Shown here one piece after another: positions 49,301-60,654 of a stretch of DNA of 64,000 bases. The notes under the pieces were generated by a model. The model was not told the DNA's origin, made no database searches, and was given only the letters and a program-made list of their open reading frames with translations. Position 1 is the first letter of the stretch. The number at the start of each line of letters is the position of its first letter. A program made the translations under genes and the position numbers. The stretch covers positions 34,237,351-34,301,350 of the forward strand of contig NC_077230.1 in NCBI RefSeq assembly GCF_027887165.1. Reading direction: 5' to 3'. This stretch comes from Monodelphis domestica (taxonomy: Eukaryota; Chordata; Mammalia; Didelphimorphia; Didelphidae).

Positions 49301-49819
49301 AAATTATTAATACATTTAAGTATTGATTGATTTTATTATTCATTCTTTTACTTAAGTAAACAGGAATGTTTTAATTAATTTAATTTTCCATTTAATTTTT
49401 TTTCAATTCGGGATTGTTTCAATAGCACAAGCATCATTGGACTCCCATCTAGATAAATAACAATTAATGCATGAAATCCCAAAACGTTTCACAAAGGCAA
49501 ACTATTATGGTAGTTCCTTAATGTATTTTAGGATTGTACGATGTAATTTTTTACTTCATCCAGACCTAGGGAATATTTTTCTATTGTTGGAAAATCTGTG
49601 TTCTTTAAAATGATCCTATAGCAGCTTCATTTTCAGGTTCATTATGTAAAGAATTAGAAAATCTATTCATCTGAATAAGTAGATGCAAAATTACACTTTT
49701 AATTTTTCTTTCCAAAGGAAATCGAAGTCAACAGGAAGAAAGACCGCCGGAAAATACTTAAGGCTATTAAGAAAATTAGAGATATTTTGGAAAAAAATCA
49801 TATTTGGGTCTTACTATAG
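29321..49819 (+). CDS. Gene C: neurabin-like PDZ-SAM protein (complete C-terminal gene)
   Basis: Eleven exons with canonical splice sites and compatible phases. From ATG 29385 they give 420 residues. Residues about 11-97 form a PDZ domain: NELGLC carboxylate loop, [24 protein letters not shown], then [10 protein letters not shown], with the order and IGRE-P ending of the neurabin/spinophilin PDZ. A short helix ([16 protein letters not shown]) matches the start of the neurabin coiled coil. Residues 158-327 are a charged linker with a [10 protein letters not shown] motif, and about 346-408 are a SAM domain. Neurabin-1 is about 1,100 residues; this gene lacks its actin-binding N-terminus and most of its coiled coil. 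By analogy it would be a cytoplasmic scaffold. No exon is broken. Whether the frame starts at 29385 or continues from an upstream exon is open. Confidence 0.75.
29700..31200 (+). mobile_element. Old L1 3' half, sense, in gene C intron
   Basis: Decayed ORF2 end (about 29750-30860, with many stops) followed by an L1 3' UTR ending near 31200. It occupies most of the first intron. Confidence 0.7.
31284..31336. repeat. AT microsatellite
   Basis: Uninterrupted AT dinucleotides, about 26 units. Confidence 0.98.
31508..31628 (+). CDS. Gene C PDZ exon 2
   Basis: Acceptor gtatttatag, donor gatg|gtgagt, phases 1 in, 2 out. Encodes the carboxylate-binding loop (NELGLC) and [17 protein letters not shown], the second and third PDZ strands. 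Confidence 0.8.
31629..33377. other. Gene C intron, mostly unassigned
   Basis: Parts of 31730-32360 may be old L1. The stretch 32500-33120 is not recognised; opposed open frames there look like chance. Confidence 0.35.
33378..33485 (+). CDS. Gene C PDZ exon 3
   Basis: Acceptor atttttcag, donor tcca|gtaagt, phases 2 in, 2 out. Encodes [20 protein letters not shown] and the helix that lines the peptide groove. Confidence 0.8.
33832..33862. repeat. GTTTT microsatellite
   Basis: About six gtttt units in the intron before exon 33961. Confidence 0.9.
33961..34066 (+). CDS. Gene C PDZ exon 4 and short helix
   Basis: Acceptor ttgtacctag, donor acag|gtatta, phases 2 in, 0 out. Closes the PDZ with [10 protein letters not shown], then [20 protein letters not shown], matching the neurabin segment GREKP...LISQTLEQERRQRELL. 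Confidence 0.8.
34067..35866. other. Gene C intron
   Basis: An L2/MIR3-like tail lies at about 35345-35460. 34690-35200 may be old LINE sequence. No further exon is required by the phases. Confidence 0.4.
35867..35949 (+). CDS. Gene C exon 5
   Basis: Acceptor tccatttaaag, donor ggccag|gtatat, phases 0 in, 2 out. Encodes [20 protein letters not shown] and a tryptophan-rich end. It has no match to neurabin that I recognise. The phases require it to join exons 4 and 6. Confidence 0.55.
35950..37084. other. Gene C intron, unassigned
   Basis: 36400-36760 is GC-richer and repeat-like, possibly an L1 5' UTR or LTR fragment, with poly-T runs. No exon seen. Confidence 0.3.
37085..37322 (+). mobile_element. 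Full-length tRNA-derived SINE with target-site duplication
   Basis: The element (37100-37305) starts gggggcagctgggtagctca, has a tRNA-like A box (tagctcagtgg) and B box (ggttcaaatctgg), and ends in poly-A. The 15-bp repeats tatgcaacaggctag at 37085-37099 and 37308-37322 are identical. It resembles the marsupial SINE1/WSINE type and is the youngest-looking SINE in the window. Confidence 0.93.
37363..38030 (-). mobile_element. Possible solo LTR fossil
   Basis: A GC-richer block with LTR-like composition and no coding region. Exact ends and family are not determined. It looks old and alone, with no internal part beside it. Confidence 0.3.
38555..38715 (+). mobile_element. MIR SINE
   Basis: Contains aggctaagtgacttgcccaa, then ttaatacaactaattagtgg, the MIR core, just upstream of a gene C exon. 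Confidence 0.7.
38748..38835 (+). CDS. Gene C exon 6 (helical linker)
   Basis: Acceptor cttccacag, donor gcag|gtaaga, phases 2 in, 0 out. Encodes [18 protein letters not shown] and [10 protein letters not shown]. Matching exon in gene B at 11502-11598. Confidence 0.7.
38836..40847. other. Gene C intron
   Basis: From about 39715 it aligns with 11656-12712 of gene B. It has a TA run at 39857-39885 and a ccctatcc-rich stretch at 40500-40620. Confidence 0.55.
40848..41058 (+). CDS. Gene C exon 7 (acidic linker)
   Basis: Acceptor aatttcag, donor tcag|gtaaga, phases 0 in, 1 out. 70 codons of low-complexity charged sequence, including [16 protein letters not shown] and [12 protein letters not shown]. 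It is 26 codons longer than the gene B exon. Confidence 0.75.
41690..43205 (-). mobile_element. Antisense L1, same insertion as in gene B
   Basis: Left junction (attctgttggtct) and sequence match 12960-14523. The L1 then stops and gene C intron resumes near 43238, at the place matching 19615 in gene B. About 5.1 kb is absent. Confidence 0.8.
43720..44040 (+). mobile_element. Retroelement with CAC tail, shared with gene B
   Basis: Matches 20130-20435 in sequence and place, with the same (CAC)n tail. Confidence 0.5.
44190..44310 (+). mobile_element. MIR SINE, shared with gene B
   Basis: Core at cattttgtaggtgagaaaaa, followed by gaggcccggagaag. Same place as 20565-20695. Confidence 0.65.
44444..44555 (+). 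CDS. Gene C exon 8 (glutamate-rich)
   Basis: Acceptor tttttcttag, donor ttccg|gtaaga, phases 1 in, 2 out. Encodes [19 protein letters not shown] and ends KKGFSWF. Confidence 0.78.
45358..45454 (+). CDS. Gene C exon 9 (aromatic-basic motif)
   Basis: Acceptor gattctag, donor agag|gtaaat, phases 2 in, 0 out. Encodes [20 protein letters not shown], highly similar to gene B exon 21718-21814. Confidence 0.78.
45535..46645 (+). mobile_element. Insertion in gene C intron with L1 3' end
   Basis: Gene B has only 214 bp between the matching exons, whereas gene C has about 1.25 kb. 46110-46640 is a 5'-truncated sense L1 (ORF2 end, decayed). 45540-46110 is not identified. Confidence 0.65.
46707..46886 (+). 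CDS. Gene C SAM exon
   Basis: Acceptor gacctctag, donor aaaa|gtaagt, phase 0 both ends, 60 codons. After a proline/threonine lead comes [20 protein letters not shown]... to [10 protein letters not shown], the first SAM helices. It resembles the neurabin-1 SAM (WTVQQVSHWL, INGE/ITGEQLLQLDG). Confidence 0.85.
46907..48548 (+). mobile_element. Internally deleted sense L1 next to the SAM exon
   Basis: Starts inside ORF2 (LQKYKLPRL) about 20 bases after the SAM exon donor. It jumps near 47090 to a later ORF2 part and runs to a 3' UTR and A-rich tail (aatgaaatgaaatgaaaaaa). Absent from gene B. Many stops. Confidence 0.8.
48560..48855 (-). mobile_element. Antisense L1 3' end inside an antisense SINE
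   Basis: 48570-48790 is a reversed L1 3' UTR. 48790-48855 ends with ttgctaagccacctgtcat, the remnant of the SINE seen intact at 22425-22605. Confidence 0.6.
49718..49819 (+). CDS. Gene C terminal exon
   Basis: After acceptor tttccaaag: 33 codons and TAG, ending the SAM with [15 protein letters not shown], then a tail ending IWVLL. In phase with the SAM exon 46707-46886. Copy of gene A's last exon. Confidence 0.85.
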   Translation, partial: EIEVNRKKDRRKILKAIKKIRDILEKNHIWVLL

Positions 49820-49876
49820 AAATTGATGGAAAGAAGACACAGAACCTGAAAGATATGGCAAAAATTGGAAAATGCA

Positions 49877-51228
49877 ATTACTTTTGTTATATTAACTTTT
49901 CATCATTTTACTTGTATGTTACTTTTGCTATATGAACTTTTAATCATTTTATTACTGTTATTCTGTTATAATTAACTTTTAATCATTTTGTTACTGTTAC
50001 TTTTGTTATTATTAACTTTTAATCATTTCACATTAATGTTACTTTTGTTATATGAATTTTAATCATTTCACTTCTATTTTACTCTTGTTATATGAACTTT
50101 TAAGGGATTTTACATCCATGTTGACTTTTGTTATATGAACTTTTAAGGGATTTTACTTACATGTTACATTTGTTCTATGAACTTTTAATCATTTCACTTC
50201 TATGTTACTTTTGTTATATGAACTTTTAAGGGATTTTACTTCCATATTACTTTTGTTATATGAACTTTTAATCATTTTATTACTGTTATTCTGTTATTTT
50301 TAACTTTTAATCATTTTATTACTGTTACTATTGTTATTATTAACTTTTAGTCATTTCATTTCCTTGTTACTTTTGTTATATGAACTTTTAAGGGATTTTA
50401 CTTCCATGTTACTATTGTTATATGAACTTTTAATCATTTTATTACTGTTATTCTGTTATAATTAACTTTTAATCATTTTATTACTGTTACTTTTGTTATT
50501 ATTAACTTTTAATCATTTCACTTCCATGTTACTTTTGTTATATGAACTTTTAAGGGATTTACTTCCATGTTATTTTTGTTATTATTAACTTTTAATCATT
50601 TCACTTCTATGTTACTTTTGTTATATGAACTTTTAAGGGATTTTACATCCATGTTGACTTTTGTTATATGAACTTTTAAGGGATTTTACTTCCATGTTAC
50701 TTTTGTTATATGAACTTTTAATCATTTTATTACTGTTACTTTTGGTATTATTAACTTTTAATCATTTCACTTTCATGTTACATTTGTTCTATGAACCTTT
50801 AAGGGATTTTACTTCCATGTTACTTTTGTTATATGAACTTTTAAAGGATTTACTTCCATGTTACTTTTGTTATATGAACTTTTAAGAGATTTTACTTCCA
50901 TGTTACTTTTGTTATTATTAAGTTTTTAATCATTTCACTTCTTTGTTACTTTTGTTATATGAACTTTTAAGTGATTTACTTCCATGTTACCTTTGTTATA
51001 TGAACTTTTAATGGATTTTACTTCCATGTAACTTTTGTTATATGAACTTTTAAGGGATTTTCTTCCATGTTAATTTTGTTATATTTACTTTTAAGGGATT
51101 TTACTTCCATGTTACTTTTGTTATATGAACTTTTAATCATTTTATTACCTTTACTTTTGTTATTATTAACTATTAATCATTTCACTTCTATGTTTCTTTT
51201 GTTTCATTATTAACTTTTAATTATTTCA
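49877..51228. repeat. 42-bp minisatellite, 3' region of gene C (about 33 units)
   Basis: Same unit types as 463-2411 but about 595 bp shorter, roughly 14 units fewer. It begins 57 bases after the gene C stop. Confidence 0.95.
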
Positions 51229-54200
51229 TTTTTAAGTAAGTATTATTTTGATAGAGGATAATTTTTGCACAGGTTAATAATTGTTAGTATCATACATATA
51301 AAATTTGAAAAAATGGTTATAATATGCACGTATACTTTTTTATAAGAACCAATATGGAATTTCCTCCATATGACCATAATGTAAAAAGCAATCATTCTAA
51401 TCTAACAAAATATTTAGTTATTTTTCCTTTTCAACTTTTCATTGCCACTGCCACCAGCTTTAAAGAATCTGTCTCAAGTATTCTTTATTAGTTCATAATC
51501 CCAGAGAACTCAATAGGCTTTAGTCAAGCCCTCATGATGCTCTGTTACTTTTGTTTCAGAATCTATATATAAACAAAAGAAATGCATATAAAAATCAGTA
51601 CATGTTATAGATTTCCTGTAAGGATACATATTGTTCATGAGAATCTCCTTATTACCTTACTTTTTTGTCATAATCCTCTCCAAATCATATTTTAAGAGCT
51701 ACAAAGTATACTTTTATATTCATCACTCTCTTATAGAATTTAGTTTAAATTTCTATCAAAGTATTTTAAATAACAATGAAAATAACTTCATAAAACTTTC
51801 CCCCTTAAAATTTCAGTTCATTCTCTCATAAAGGTATAAAAGCTCAGTGGAATAAGGATACCTCTTTAGGATTCATACATAGGCACAGGCAGCACTTATG
51901 CTTTGGGACATGGGTGAACAGAACACGTTGGAGGGCAATGAAATTAGAGCTAAGAGATATCCCAAAACTATCCTCATTAAGGACATTGTAACATGTAAGG
52001 CATCCATTGATGTTAAGTGAGCAGCCTAGATGTAATCATAAAACTGACTGGACAGGACCCTTCCTCCTGATAGGGAATATTTTAATATGGATACTTGCAC
52101 ACACATATGTATTTCCATTTAAGTGTGTATACACATATATACAATAATCTATACTAAAAAATAAGCATCATATGAAACTGAGAAACACTAGCAGCTATCC
52201 CAATAAATATAAGAGTAACGAAAAAATACCAACTCTCCCCAATACTATTTGAAATTTTTCTGGAAATCCAATAGTAATAAGAAAGACAAATCCAGGACCT
52301 AAAGGGATGAAAACAGGAGTATATCTAGTTATTCTTATTTGCTTATAACTGACAGATGTCTTAGAAAATCATAAAAAATCAGGAGATATTGTAACTGAGA
52401 TGAGAATTTATAGCAAATTTCCATTCTACAAAGTAAACCCTCAAAAATCAATTCTATTTCTATATAATAGCCAAAAAGATTCAATGGGTAGTAATAGAGA
52501 TAAAAATCACATTGTAAATAACTATAAATAGCTGCAAATAACATGTTAGGATCAAACTACTGAAATATACAAACTAATTGTATAAACAACATTATAAAGT
52601 GATCCTTCAGGAAGAAAAGAAAACTGTAAATAGCTGGAGGGGAATATTCATTATTCATGACTGGTGATCATAATTTAGGGCAAGTGTCAGTGCTACTCTA
52701 CTTAACCAATTTCTAGTGCTATGGCAATCAGATTTTTAAAGGTTACATTATGAAATTCAATAGAATTATAACAACTCAAATTAAAAATATATATATAAAG
52801 GGGAATAATGAATGAAGACTGGGAAATATAAAGTCTGTAAATTAAATACTGAGTCCAGACTTCATACTGTTATATGGAAGCAATCACCAAAGCCATACTC
52901 TAATGATTAAAAAATTGAAAATGAAATTTTGTATATATAGTCAGTGAAGGGTGGTTTAGCATAAATGCTTGTTCTATTGTGACAAAGGCTTTTTTCTATA
53001 TCAAAAAAATATGTGGTTTAGGTCGTTTTTCTTTTCTATATGATTGTCTTTACTCTTTTCCTTATGTTAAACTATCTTTTGTATTCCCCGCATAAATCTA
53101 ATTTTTTTAATCACAGATTGGTTTTTGGAACAATCACTGTATTTTGTTGACAGAATTTTACTAAAAATTGTTAAATTAAGTTTCATTAAAAGTCTGGACT
53201 TCTGTAATTTTTCCTTCCCTTGTTTAGGTGTTAGGATTATAATTATTCAGTGAAATTTAATAGTGTTTTCTCAATGTTTTGAAAATATTTTATGTGTATA
53301 GTAATACTATAATTATTCTTTGAAAGTTTGACTCAATTCAAGACTAGGAATTTTTCACCAATATCCCCTGAATTCCCACTTTGGCATGGCATTTCATTTA
53401 TACTTTGATTTCTTTCTCTCAATTGGATTATTAAAGAACTTTATATGGGATTCTGTTAGTTTGGATATTTAACATGCTCGAAGATTTTTCTCTATTTTGT
53501 ATTTTCAGTTTTATCATCATAAAATCATATAAAGTTGGAAATTATTTGATTCCAGTTTTGTGTTTTATTATATTTTCTAGATTCTTAATTGGATTTTCTT
53601 CCATCTTTCTAATCATGTTGATGATTTGTCAAATTTGTTCATCTTTTTCAAAAAATCAACTTGTAGTTTTATGCATTATTTTCATCATTTGCAAAGTGGA
53701 TTTTTTACTTAGTTTTCTCTAATTTTTCATAGTTCATTTTTCTATATTTTCTATTTATTAGCTGCGTTTCAGATATTTTAGTATGTTATTTCATCCTTAC
53801 AATTTCCAATTGCATTTCCTGTTTTACCTAAAAGTTTATCAATTAAAAAGTCATGTTGGTTTTCCAAGTTATGTCTCTTAAAATTGTTTTATGTTATTTC
53901 AAATTTTTTAAATTGTCTTTTCTTTTTCCTATAAAATGTGGGAAATGAATAATAAACTCTTTTATGAATTTATATTGTCAATCAAATTTCTATATCGGCC
54001 ATGTTGAAAAAATACGAATGTCTTATTCTGTACTCTTGAGTCTTTGATTTATCAGGAGGCAAATAGTATGCTTTTTCATTAAGCATCTTGAATGATGGTT
54101 GGTCATTACACTGATTAGAATTCCTAATTTGTTCAATGTTTTTGTCATTACCATATTGTTCTCCTTGGCTCTGTTTACTTGTCTCTCCTTCACACTTTAC

Positions 54201-56065
54201 AAGTCTTCCCATTATTTTCTCAAACCTTCTTCCATTATTTATTGAAATACAATACCATTCTATCATATTTCCATCACATAACTTTCAGCCATTCCCCAAT
54301 TTGTGGGCTTGCCTTCAAATTTCTATCCCTAGCCACATTAAAAAGGTATATAATATATTTTAAAATATGTATGCAAATACATATATGTGATATATAATAT
54401 CTTTATGTATATGACTATCACTCCCTTCCTCTGGCCTCCCTCTAATTACCCCATTTTCCCACAGTAAGGACAGCTACATCTCTCACTATGAGTTCTAAGG
54501 GGGTAGTATCCTTTTTTATACTTTTTAAACTTTTACCTTATATCTTAGTACCAATACTAAGTAAAAAGTTCCAAGGCAGAAGAACAGTAAGGTCTAGGCA
54601 AAGTTGCCAAATTTGAATGCAGGACCTGTCTGTAGGTCTGGCTCTCTAACCATTGAAAAACCCAGCTGTCCTGGTATGATCCCTTAATAATAAAGTCTTC
54701 AGCCATCATATCAGTGTGTTATGTTTACCCTATTAGGTGATTAGGAGCTGGTTACTTTAACACTATGAACATCAATTAGACTTTGGTAAGAGATATTTGC
54801 TTCAACAATATAGTAAGAAAAGAATTCCAAATATTACCCCAACACCTTTTCTCCTATTTCAACACAATCACAGGCAAGGATGAGATCATTCTTAACTTGG
54901 ATTTGATCCACCAAATTTACTTACAAATCTCTCACTGAACAATGGAAGACTCTCTCTCTCTCTCACTTTTTTTTTTTTTTTTGCTTTTAAGCATAGCCCA
55001 GGCTGGACCCCAGGCCCCAGACTTCCTGTAAGTGGCTAGAGATTCTGAACTTTTAAAATGCACAAGGCCTGGCCATCTGCATTCTCTTTCACCTAAAAGA
55101 AGGCAAAAAAGACACAAAATGACAAAAGTCACAGCATGGCATGTACTCCCAACTTTAGCTCAAATCCAGGTAAGACATGATCTGAGAGCCCTATGGCAAC
55201 TGGCCATCCTCACACACTCTACAGGAAGGAAAGGGCCTTGACCATGTTTCCCATTGGATACTTTTGAGTATACCCCAGTTCTACAGCCCATCAAAAAGGC
55301 TCCTCTTCACCACATTGTCAGAGGACCCAAAACAAATACCTTGCAAATACTCCACAGCCTGCAGGGAGATCAACCTATGCCAGTTCATAGATGGGTCTGT
55401 TTGGTTGGCTTTCCATTATGATCACAATAAATGTTTCTGAAATAAGAAAAGTACCCCAAATGCCTAAGATTAACCACTATTTCATGATGGAAAATCCTTC
55501 ATCAAAAGATTGAAACTACAGTTCTCAAAAGAAAAATTGTAAGTTATCATCAACTTTATTAAACATGATTGCAAGTCATTAATAAAATTGCATGCAATAA
55601 CAGAATGGGGGCTCTACCTCAGGAGGTAGCATTATAAAAGTTCAGAACTGCCAATTTTGGAGAGGATATATAAAAATTAGCACAATGAGTTGTTCTACCT
55701 TTGACATGGCATATCCATTTGGGAAAACAATTTGGAATCATAATTTTGAAAAAGTGACTTAAAATGTCTATCCCCTTTGAATATTTTACTCTCAAGCATA
55801 CATTCCCAAGAAACAAAAAAACTAAAAAGTTCCCCCTGACATCTAAATATTCATTATACCCTTTATGTTGTTGGAGGCAATTAGGGGAAGAAGTGGTTAG
55901 CATGCCGGGCATGGTGTCAGAAGACACAAGTTCAGATCTAGTTTCAATTACTCATATCCTGGGCAAATCGCTTAAATGTTATATTGTCTGGGTCTTGGTT
56001 CAAATTTTGCTCAAATAAACTCGGACAATATAACATTTAAATGAAGTAGCTTCTGGGAATTTTTT

Positions 56066-59000
56066 TTTTAAATATATTTTATTTGATCATTTCCAAGCAT
56101 TATTCGTTAAAGACATAGATCATTTTCTTTTCCTCCCCCCCACCCCCCATAGCCGACGCGTAAGTCCACTGAGCATTAGATGTTTTCTTGATTTGAACCC
56201 ATTGCTTTGTTGATAGTATTTGCATTAGAGTGTTCATTTAAAGTCTATCCTCTGTCATGTCCCCTCAACCTCTGTATTCAGGCAGTTGCTTTTTCTCGGT
56301 GTTTCCACTCCCATAGTTTATCCTTTGCTTATGAATGGTGTTTTTTTTCTCCTGGATCCCTGAAAGTTGTTCAGGGACATTACACCGCCACTAATGGAGA
56401 AGTCCATTACGTTCGATGATACCACAGTGTATTAGTCTCTGTGTACAATGTTCTCCTGGTTCTGCTTCTCTCGCTCTGCATCACTTCCTGGAGGTTGTTC
56501 CAGTCTCCATGGAACTTCTCCACTTTGTTATTCCTTTGAGCACAATAGTATTCCATCACCAACATATACCACAGTTTGTTCAGCCATTCCCCAATTGATG
56601 GGCATCCCCTCGTTTTCCAGTTTTGGGCCACCACAAAGAGCGCAGCTATGAATATTTTTGTACAAGTCTTTGTGTCCATTATCTCTTTGGGGTACAGACC
56701 CAGCAGTGCTATGGCTGGGTCAAAGGGTAGATATTCTTTTGTCGCCCTTTGGGCATAGTTCCAAATTGCCCTCCAGAATGGTTGGATCAGTTCACAACTC
56801 CACCAGCAATGAATTAATGTCCCTACTTTGCCACATCCCCTCCAGCATTCATTACTTTCCTTTGCTGTTATGTTAGCCAATCTGCTAGGTGTGAGGTGAT
56901 ACCTCAGAGTTGTTTTGATTTGCATCTCTCTGATTATAAGAGATGTAGAACACTTCTTCATGTGCTTGTTAATAGTTTTGATTTCTTTATCTGAGAACTG
57001 CCTATCCATTTCCCTTGCCCATTTATCAATTGGAGAATGGCTTGATTTTTTGTACAATTGATTTAGCTCATTATAAATATGAGTAATTAAACCTTTGTCA
57101 GAGGTTTCTATGAAGATTTTTTCCCAATTTGTTGTTTCCCTTCTGATTTTAGTTATATTGGTTTTGTTTGTACAAAAGCTTTTTAGTTTGATGTAGTCAA
57201 AATTATTTATTTTACATTTTGTGATTCTTTCTATATCTTGCTTGGTTTTAAAGCCTTTCCCCTCCCAAAGGTCTGACATGTATACTATTCTGTGTTTACC
57301 CAATTTACTTATGGTTTCCTTCTTTATGTTTAAGTCACTCACCCATTTTGAATTTATCTTGGTGTAGGGTGTGAGGTGTTGATCTATTCCTAGTCTCTCC
57401 CACACTGTCTTCCAATTTTCCCAGCAGTTTTTATCGAATAGTGGATTTTTGTCCCAAAAGCTGGGATCTTTGGGTTTATCGTATACTGTCTTGCTGAGGT
57501 CTCTTTCCCCCAGTCTATTCCACTTATCTTCCTTTCTGTTTCTTAGCCAGTACCAAATTGTTTTGATGACTGCTGCTTTGTAATATAGTTTGAGGTCTGG
57601 GACTGCAAGGCCCCCATCATATGTGTTTTTTTTCATTATTTCCCTGGATATCCTTGATCTTTTGTTCTTCCAAATGAACTTTGTTATGGTTTTTTCTAAA
57701 TCAGTGAAGAAGTATTTTGGTAGTTCAATGGGTATGGCACTAAATAGATAAATAAGTTTGGGTAGGATGGTCATTTTTATTATATTGGCTCGTCCTATCC
57801 ATGAGCAGTTAATGTTTTTCCAATTGTTCAAGTCTAGTTTTAGTTGTGTGGCGAGTGTTTTGTAGTTGTGTTCATATAGTTCCTGTGTTTGTCTTGGGAG
57901 ATAGATTCCTAGGTATTTTATTTTGTCTAAGGTGATTTTGAATGGGATTTCTCTTTCTAGTTCTTGCTGCTGAGCTGTGTTGGAGATATATAGAAAAGCT
58001 GATGATTTATGTGGGTTTATTTTGTATCCTGCAACTTTGCTAAAGTTGTTGATTATTTCAATTAGCTTTTTGGTTGAATCTCTAGGATTCTTTAAGTAGA
58101 CCATCATGTCATCCACAAAGAGTGATAACTTGGTCTCCTCCTTGCCTATTCTGATGCCTTCAATTTCTTTATCTTCTCTAATTGCTACTGCTAGTGTTTC
58201 TAGTACAATGTCAAATAGTAGAGGTGATAATGGGCATCCTTGTTTCACTCCTGATCTTATTGGGAATGCATCTAGTTTATCCCCATTGCAGATGATATTA
58301 GCTGTTGGTTTTAGATATATACTGTTTATTATTTTTAGGAATGACCCTTCTATTCCTATGCTTTCTAGTGTTTTTAATAGGAATGGGTGTTGTATTTTAT
58401 CAAAGGCTTTTTCTGCATCTATTGAGATAATCATGTGGTTCTTGCTAGTTTGCTTGTTGATGTGGTCAATTATGTGGATGGTTTTCCTAATGTTGAACCA
58501 GCCCTGCATCCCTGGTATGAATCCTACTTGATCATGGTGAATGATCCTTCTGATCACTTGCTGGAGTCTTTTTGCTAGTATCCTATTTAAAATTTTTGCA
58601 TCTATATTCATTAGGGAGATTGGTCTATAGTTTTCTTTCTGTTTTTGACCTGCCTGGTTTTGGAATCAGTACCATGTTTGTGTCGTAAAAGGAGTTTGGT
58701 AGAACTCCCTCTTTGCTTATTATGTCAAATAGTTTGTATAGTATTGGGGTTAACTGTTCTCTGAATGTTTGATAGAATTCACAGGTGAATCCATCAGGCC
58801 CTGGGGATTTTTTCTTAGGAAGTTCTTTGATGGCTTGATGGATTTCAATTTCTGATATGGGATTATTTAAGAATTCTATTTCCTCTTCTGTTAGTCTAGG
58901 CAGTTTGTATTTTTGTAAATATTCATCCATTTCTCCTAAATTGGTGTATTTATTGCCATATAATTGGGCAAAGTAATTTCTAATGATTGCCTTAATTTCC

Positions 59001-60392
59001 TCCTCATTGGAGGTGCTGTCCCCCTTTTCATCTTTAATGCTGTGAATTTGCTTTTCTTCCTTCCTTTTTTTAATTAGATTGACCAGTACTTTGTCTATTT
59101 TGTTTGTTTTTTCAAAGTACCAGCTTCTTGTCTTATTTATTAAATCAATAGTTCTATCACTTTCGATTTTATTAATTTCTCCCATAATTTTTAGGATTTC
59201 TAATTTGGTTTTCTGCTGGGGGTTTTTAATTTGATCGCTTTCGAGTTTTTTCAATTGCATTTCCAATTGATTGATCTCTGCTCTCCCTTGTTTGTTAATA
59301 TGAGCTTTCAGGGATATGAATTTGCCTCTGATTACCGCTTTGGCTGCATCCCAAAAGGTTTGAAAGGATGTTTCGCCATTGTCATTTTCCTTGATGAAAT
59401 TATTAATTGTTTCTATGATTTCTTCTTTAGCTAAACGGTTTTGGAGTATCATATTGTTTAATTTCCAATTGGTTTTAGATTTGGTTTTCCATGTACCATT
59501 ACTAATCATTATTTTTATTGCCTTGTGATCTGAGAAGGCTGCATTCATTATTTCTGCTTTTTTGCATTTGTGTGCTATGTTTCTGTGACCTAATGTATGG
59601 TCAATTTTTGTGAATGTGCCATGTGGTGCTGAGAAGAAGGTGTATTCCTTTTTATCCCTATTTATTTTTCTCCATATGTCTATTAATTCTAATTTTTCTA
59701 AGATTTCATTCACTTCTTTTACCTCTTTCTTATTTATTTTTTGATTTGATTTATCTAAATTTGATAATGGTTGGTTTAAGTCTCCCACTAGTATGGTTTT
59801 ATTGTCTATTTCTTCCTTCAATTCTCCTAGTTTCTCCATTAGAAATTTGGGTGCTATATTATTTGGTGCATACATGTTGATTAATGATATTTCCTCATTG
59901 TCTAGAGTCCCTTTTAACAAAATATAATTACCTTCCCTATCCCTTTTGATCAGGTCTATTTTTGCATTGGCTTTATCAGATATCATGATCACCACTCCTG
60001 CCTTCTTTCTATCAGTTGAGGCCCAGAAGGTCTTACTCCATCCTTCAATTCTGACCTTGTGGGTGTCAAACCGCCTCATGTGTGTTGAAGACAACATATG
60101 GTAGGGTTTTGGATTCTAATCCATTCTGCTATTCGTCTACGTTTTATGGGTGAGTTCATCCCATTCACGTTCAAAGTTATGATTGTCATTTGTGGACTCC
60201 CTGGCATTTTGATTGCCTTCCCTAATTCTAACCTTTTCTTCTTCGGCTCTACCTTTTAGTCCAGTGATTTACTTTGAATCAGTCCCCCTTGTCCCCTCCC
60301 TTGATGTTTCCCTTTTTAGTCCCTCCCTTTTTGTTCCCTCCCCCTCCCCCCTCTCTTTCCCTCCCTTTTTGTTCTCCCTCTCCCCCTCCCTT
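56066..60392 (-). mobile_element. Young 5'-truncated L1, antisense
   Basis: About 4.3 kb on the minus strand: T-run (poly-A tail) at 56060-56070, 3' UTR to 56406, nearly whole ORF2, then the purine-rich spacer upstream of ORF2, where it is cut off. The target-site duplication gggaatttttt is at 56055-56065 and 60393-60403; copy 1 has the empty site at about 7242-7252. A short extra aaggttttt repeat follows the right end. It inserted after the tandem duplication. Confidence 0.95.
56407..60189 (-). pseudogene. L1 ORF2 (endonuclease-reverse transcriptase), two frame breaks
   Basis: Reading starts at ATG 60189 (MTIITLNVNGMNSPIKRRR). Endonuclease residues are visible, including the [11 protein letters not shown] and SDHKAIK motifs. 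RT blocks follow: [39 protein letters not shown], and [10 protein letters not shown] near 58108-58119, where FADD is usual. The C-terminal part ends at the stop near 56407. Two breaks interrupt it: a loss of about 4 bases near 60088 (CCLQ-THMRR) and a single-base frame change near 58625. Otherwise open for 734 and 490 codons. Confidence 0.92.
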
Positions 60393-60654
60393 GGGAATTT
60401 TTTAAGGTTTTTAAGGTTTTTTAAGGTTTACAATCCTAACCTTATGAAGTAGGTTCTGAGAATTTCTAAGGTTTACAGCACCGAGCGGGCAACCTGGACA
60501 GAGCTACAAACACTCCACATATTGCTCTAGCCTTCCAGGAGGTTTTGGCCTCAGGACATATCCAGTAGAACCCAGCTGAATTTAATCCCATCAAAAGTCT
60601 TCAGAGGTCAGGGAAGTCCAAACTCCAAGATCCCTTCCTCACAGACTTCGGGAC

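Noticed and set aside
58625-60097. Long minus-strand open frame that could be taken as a host gene
   Set aside because: It is the endonuclease/RT part of L1 ORF2.
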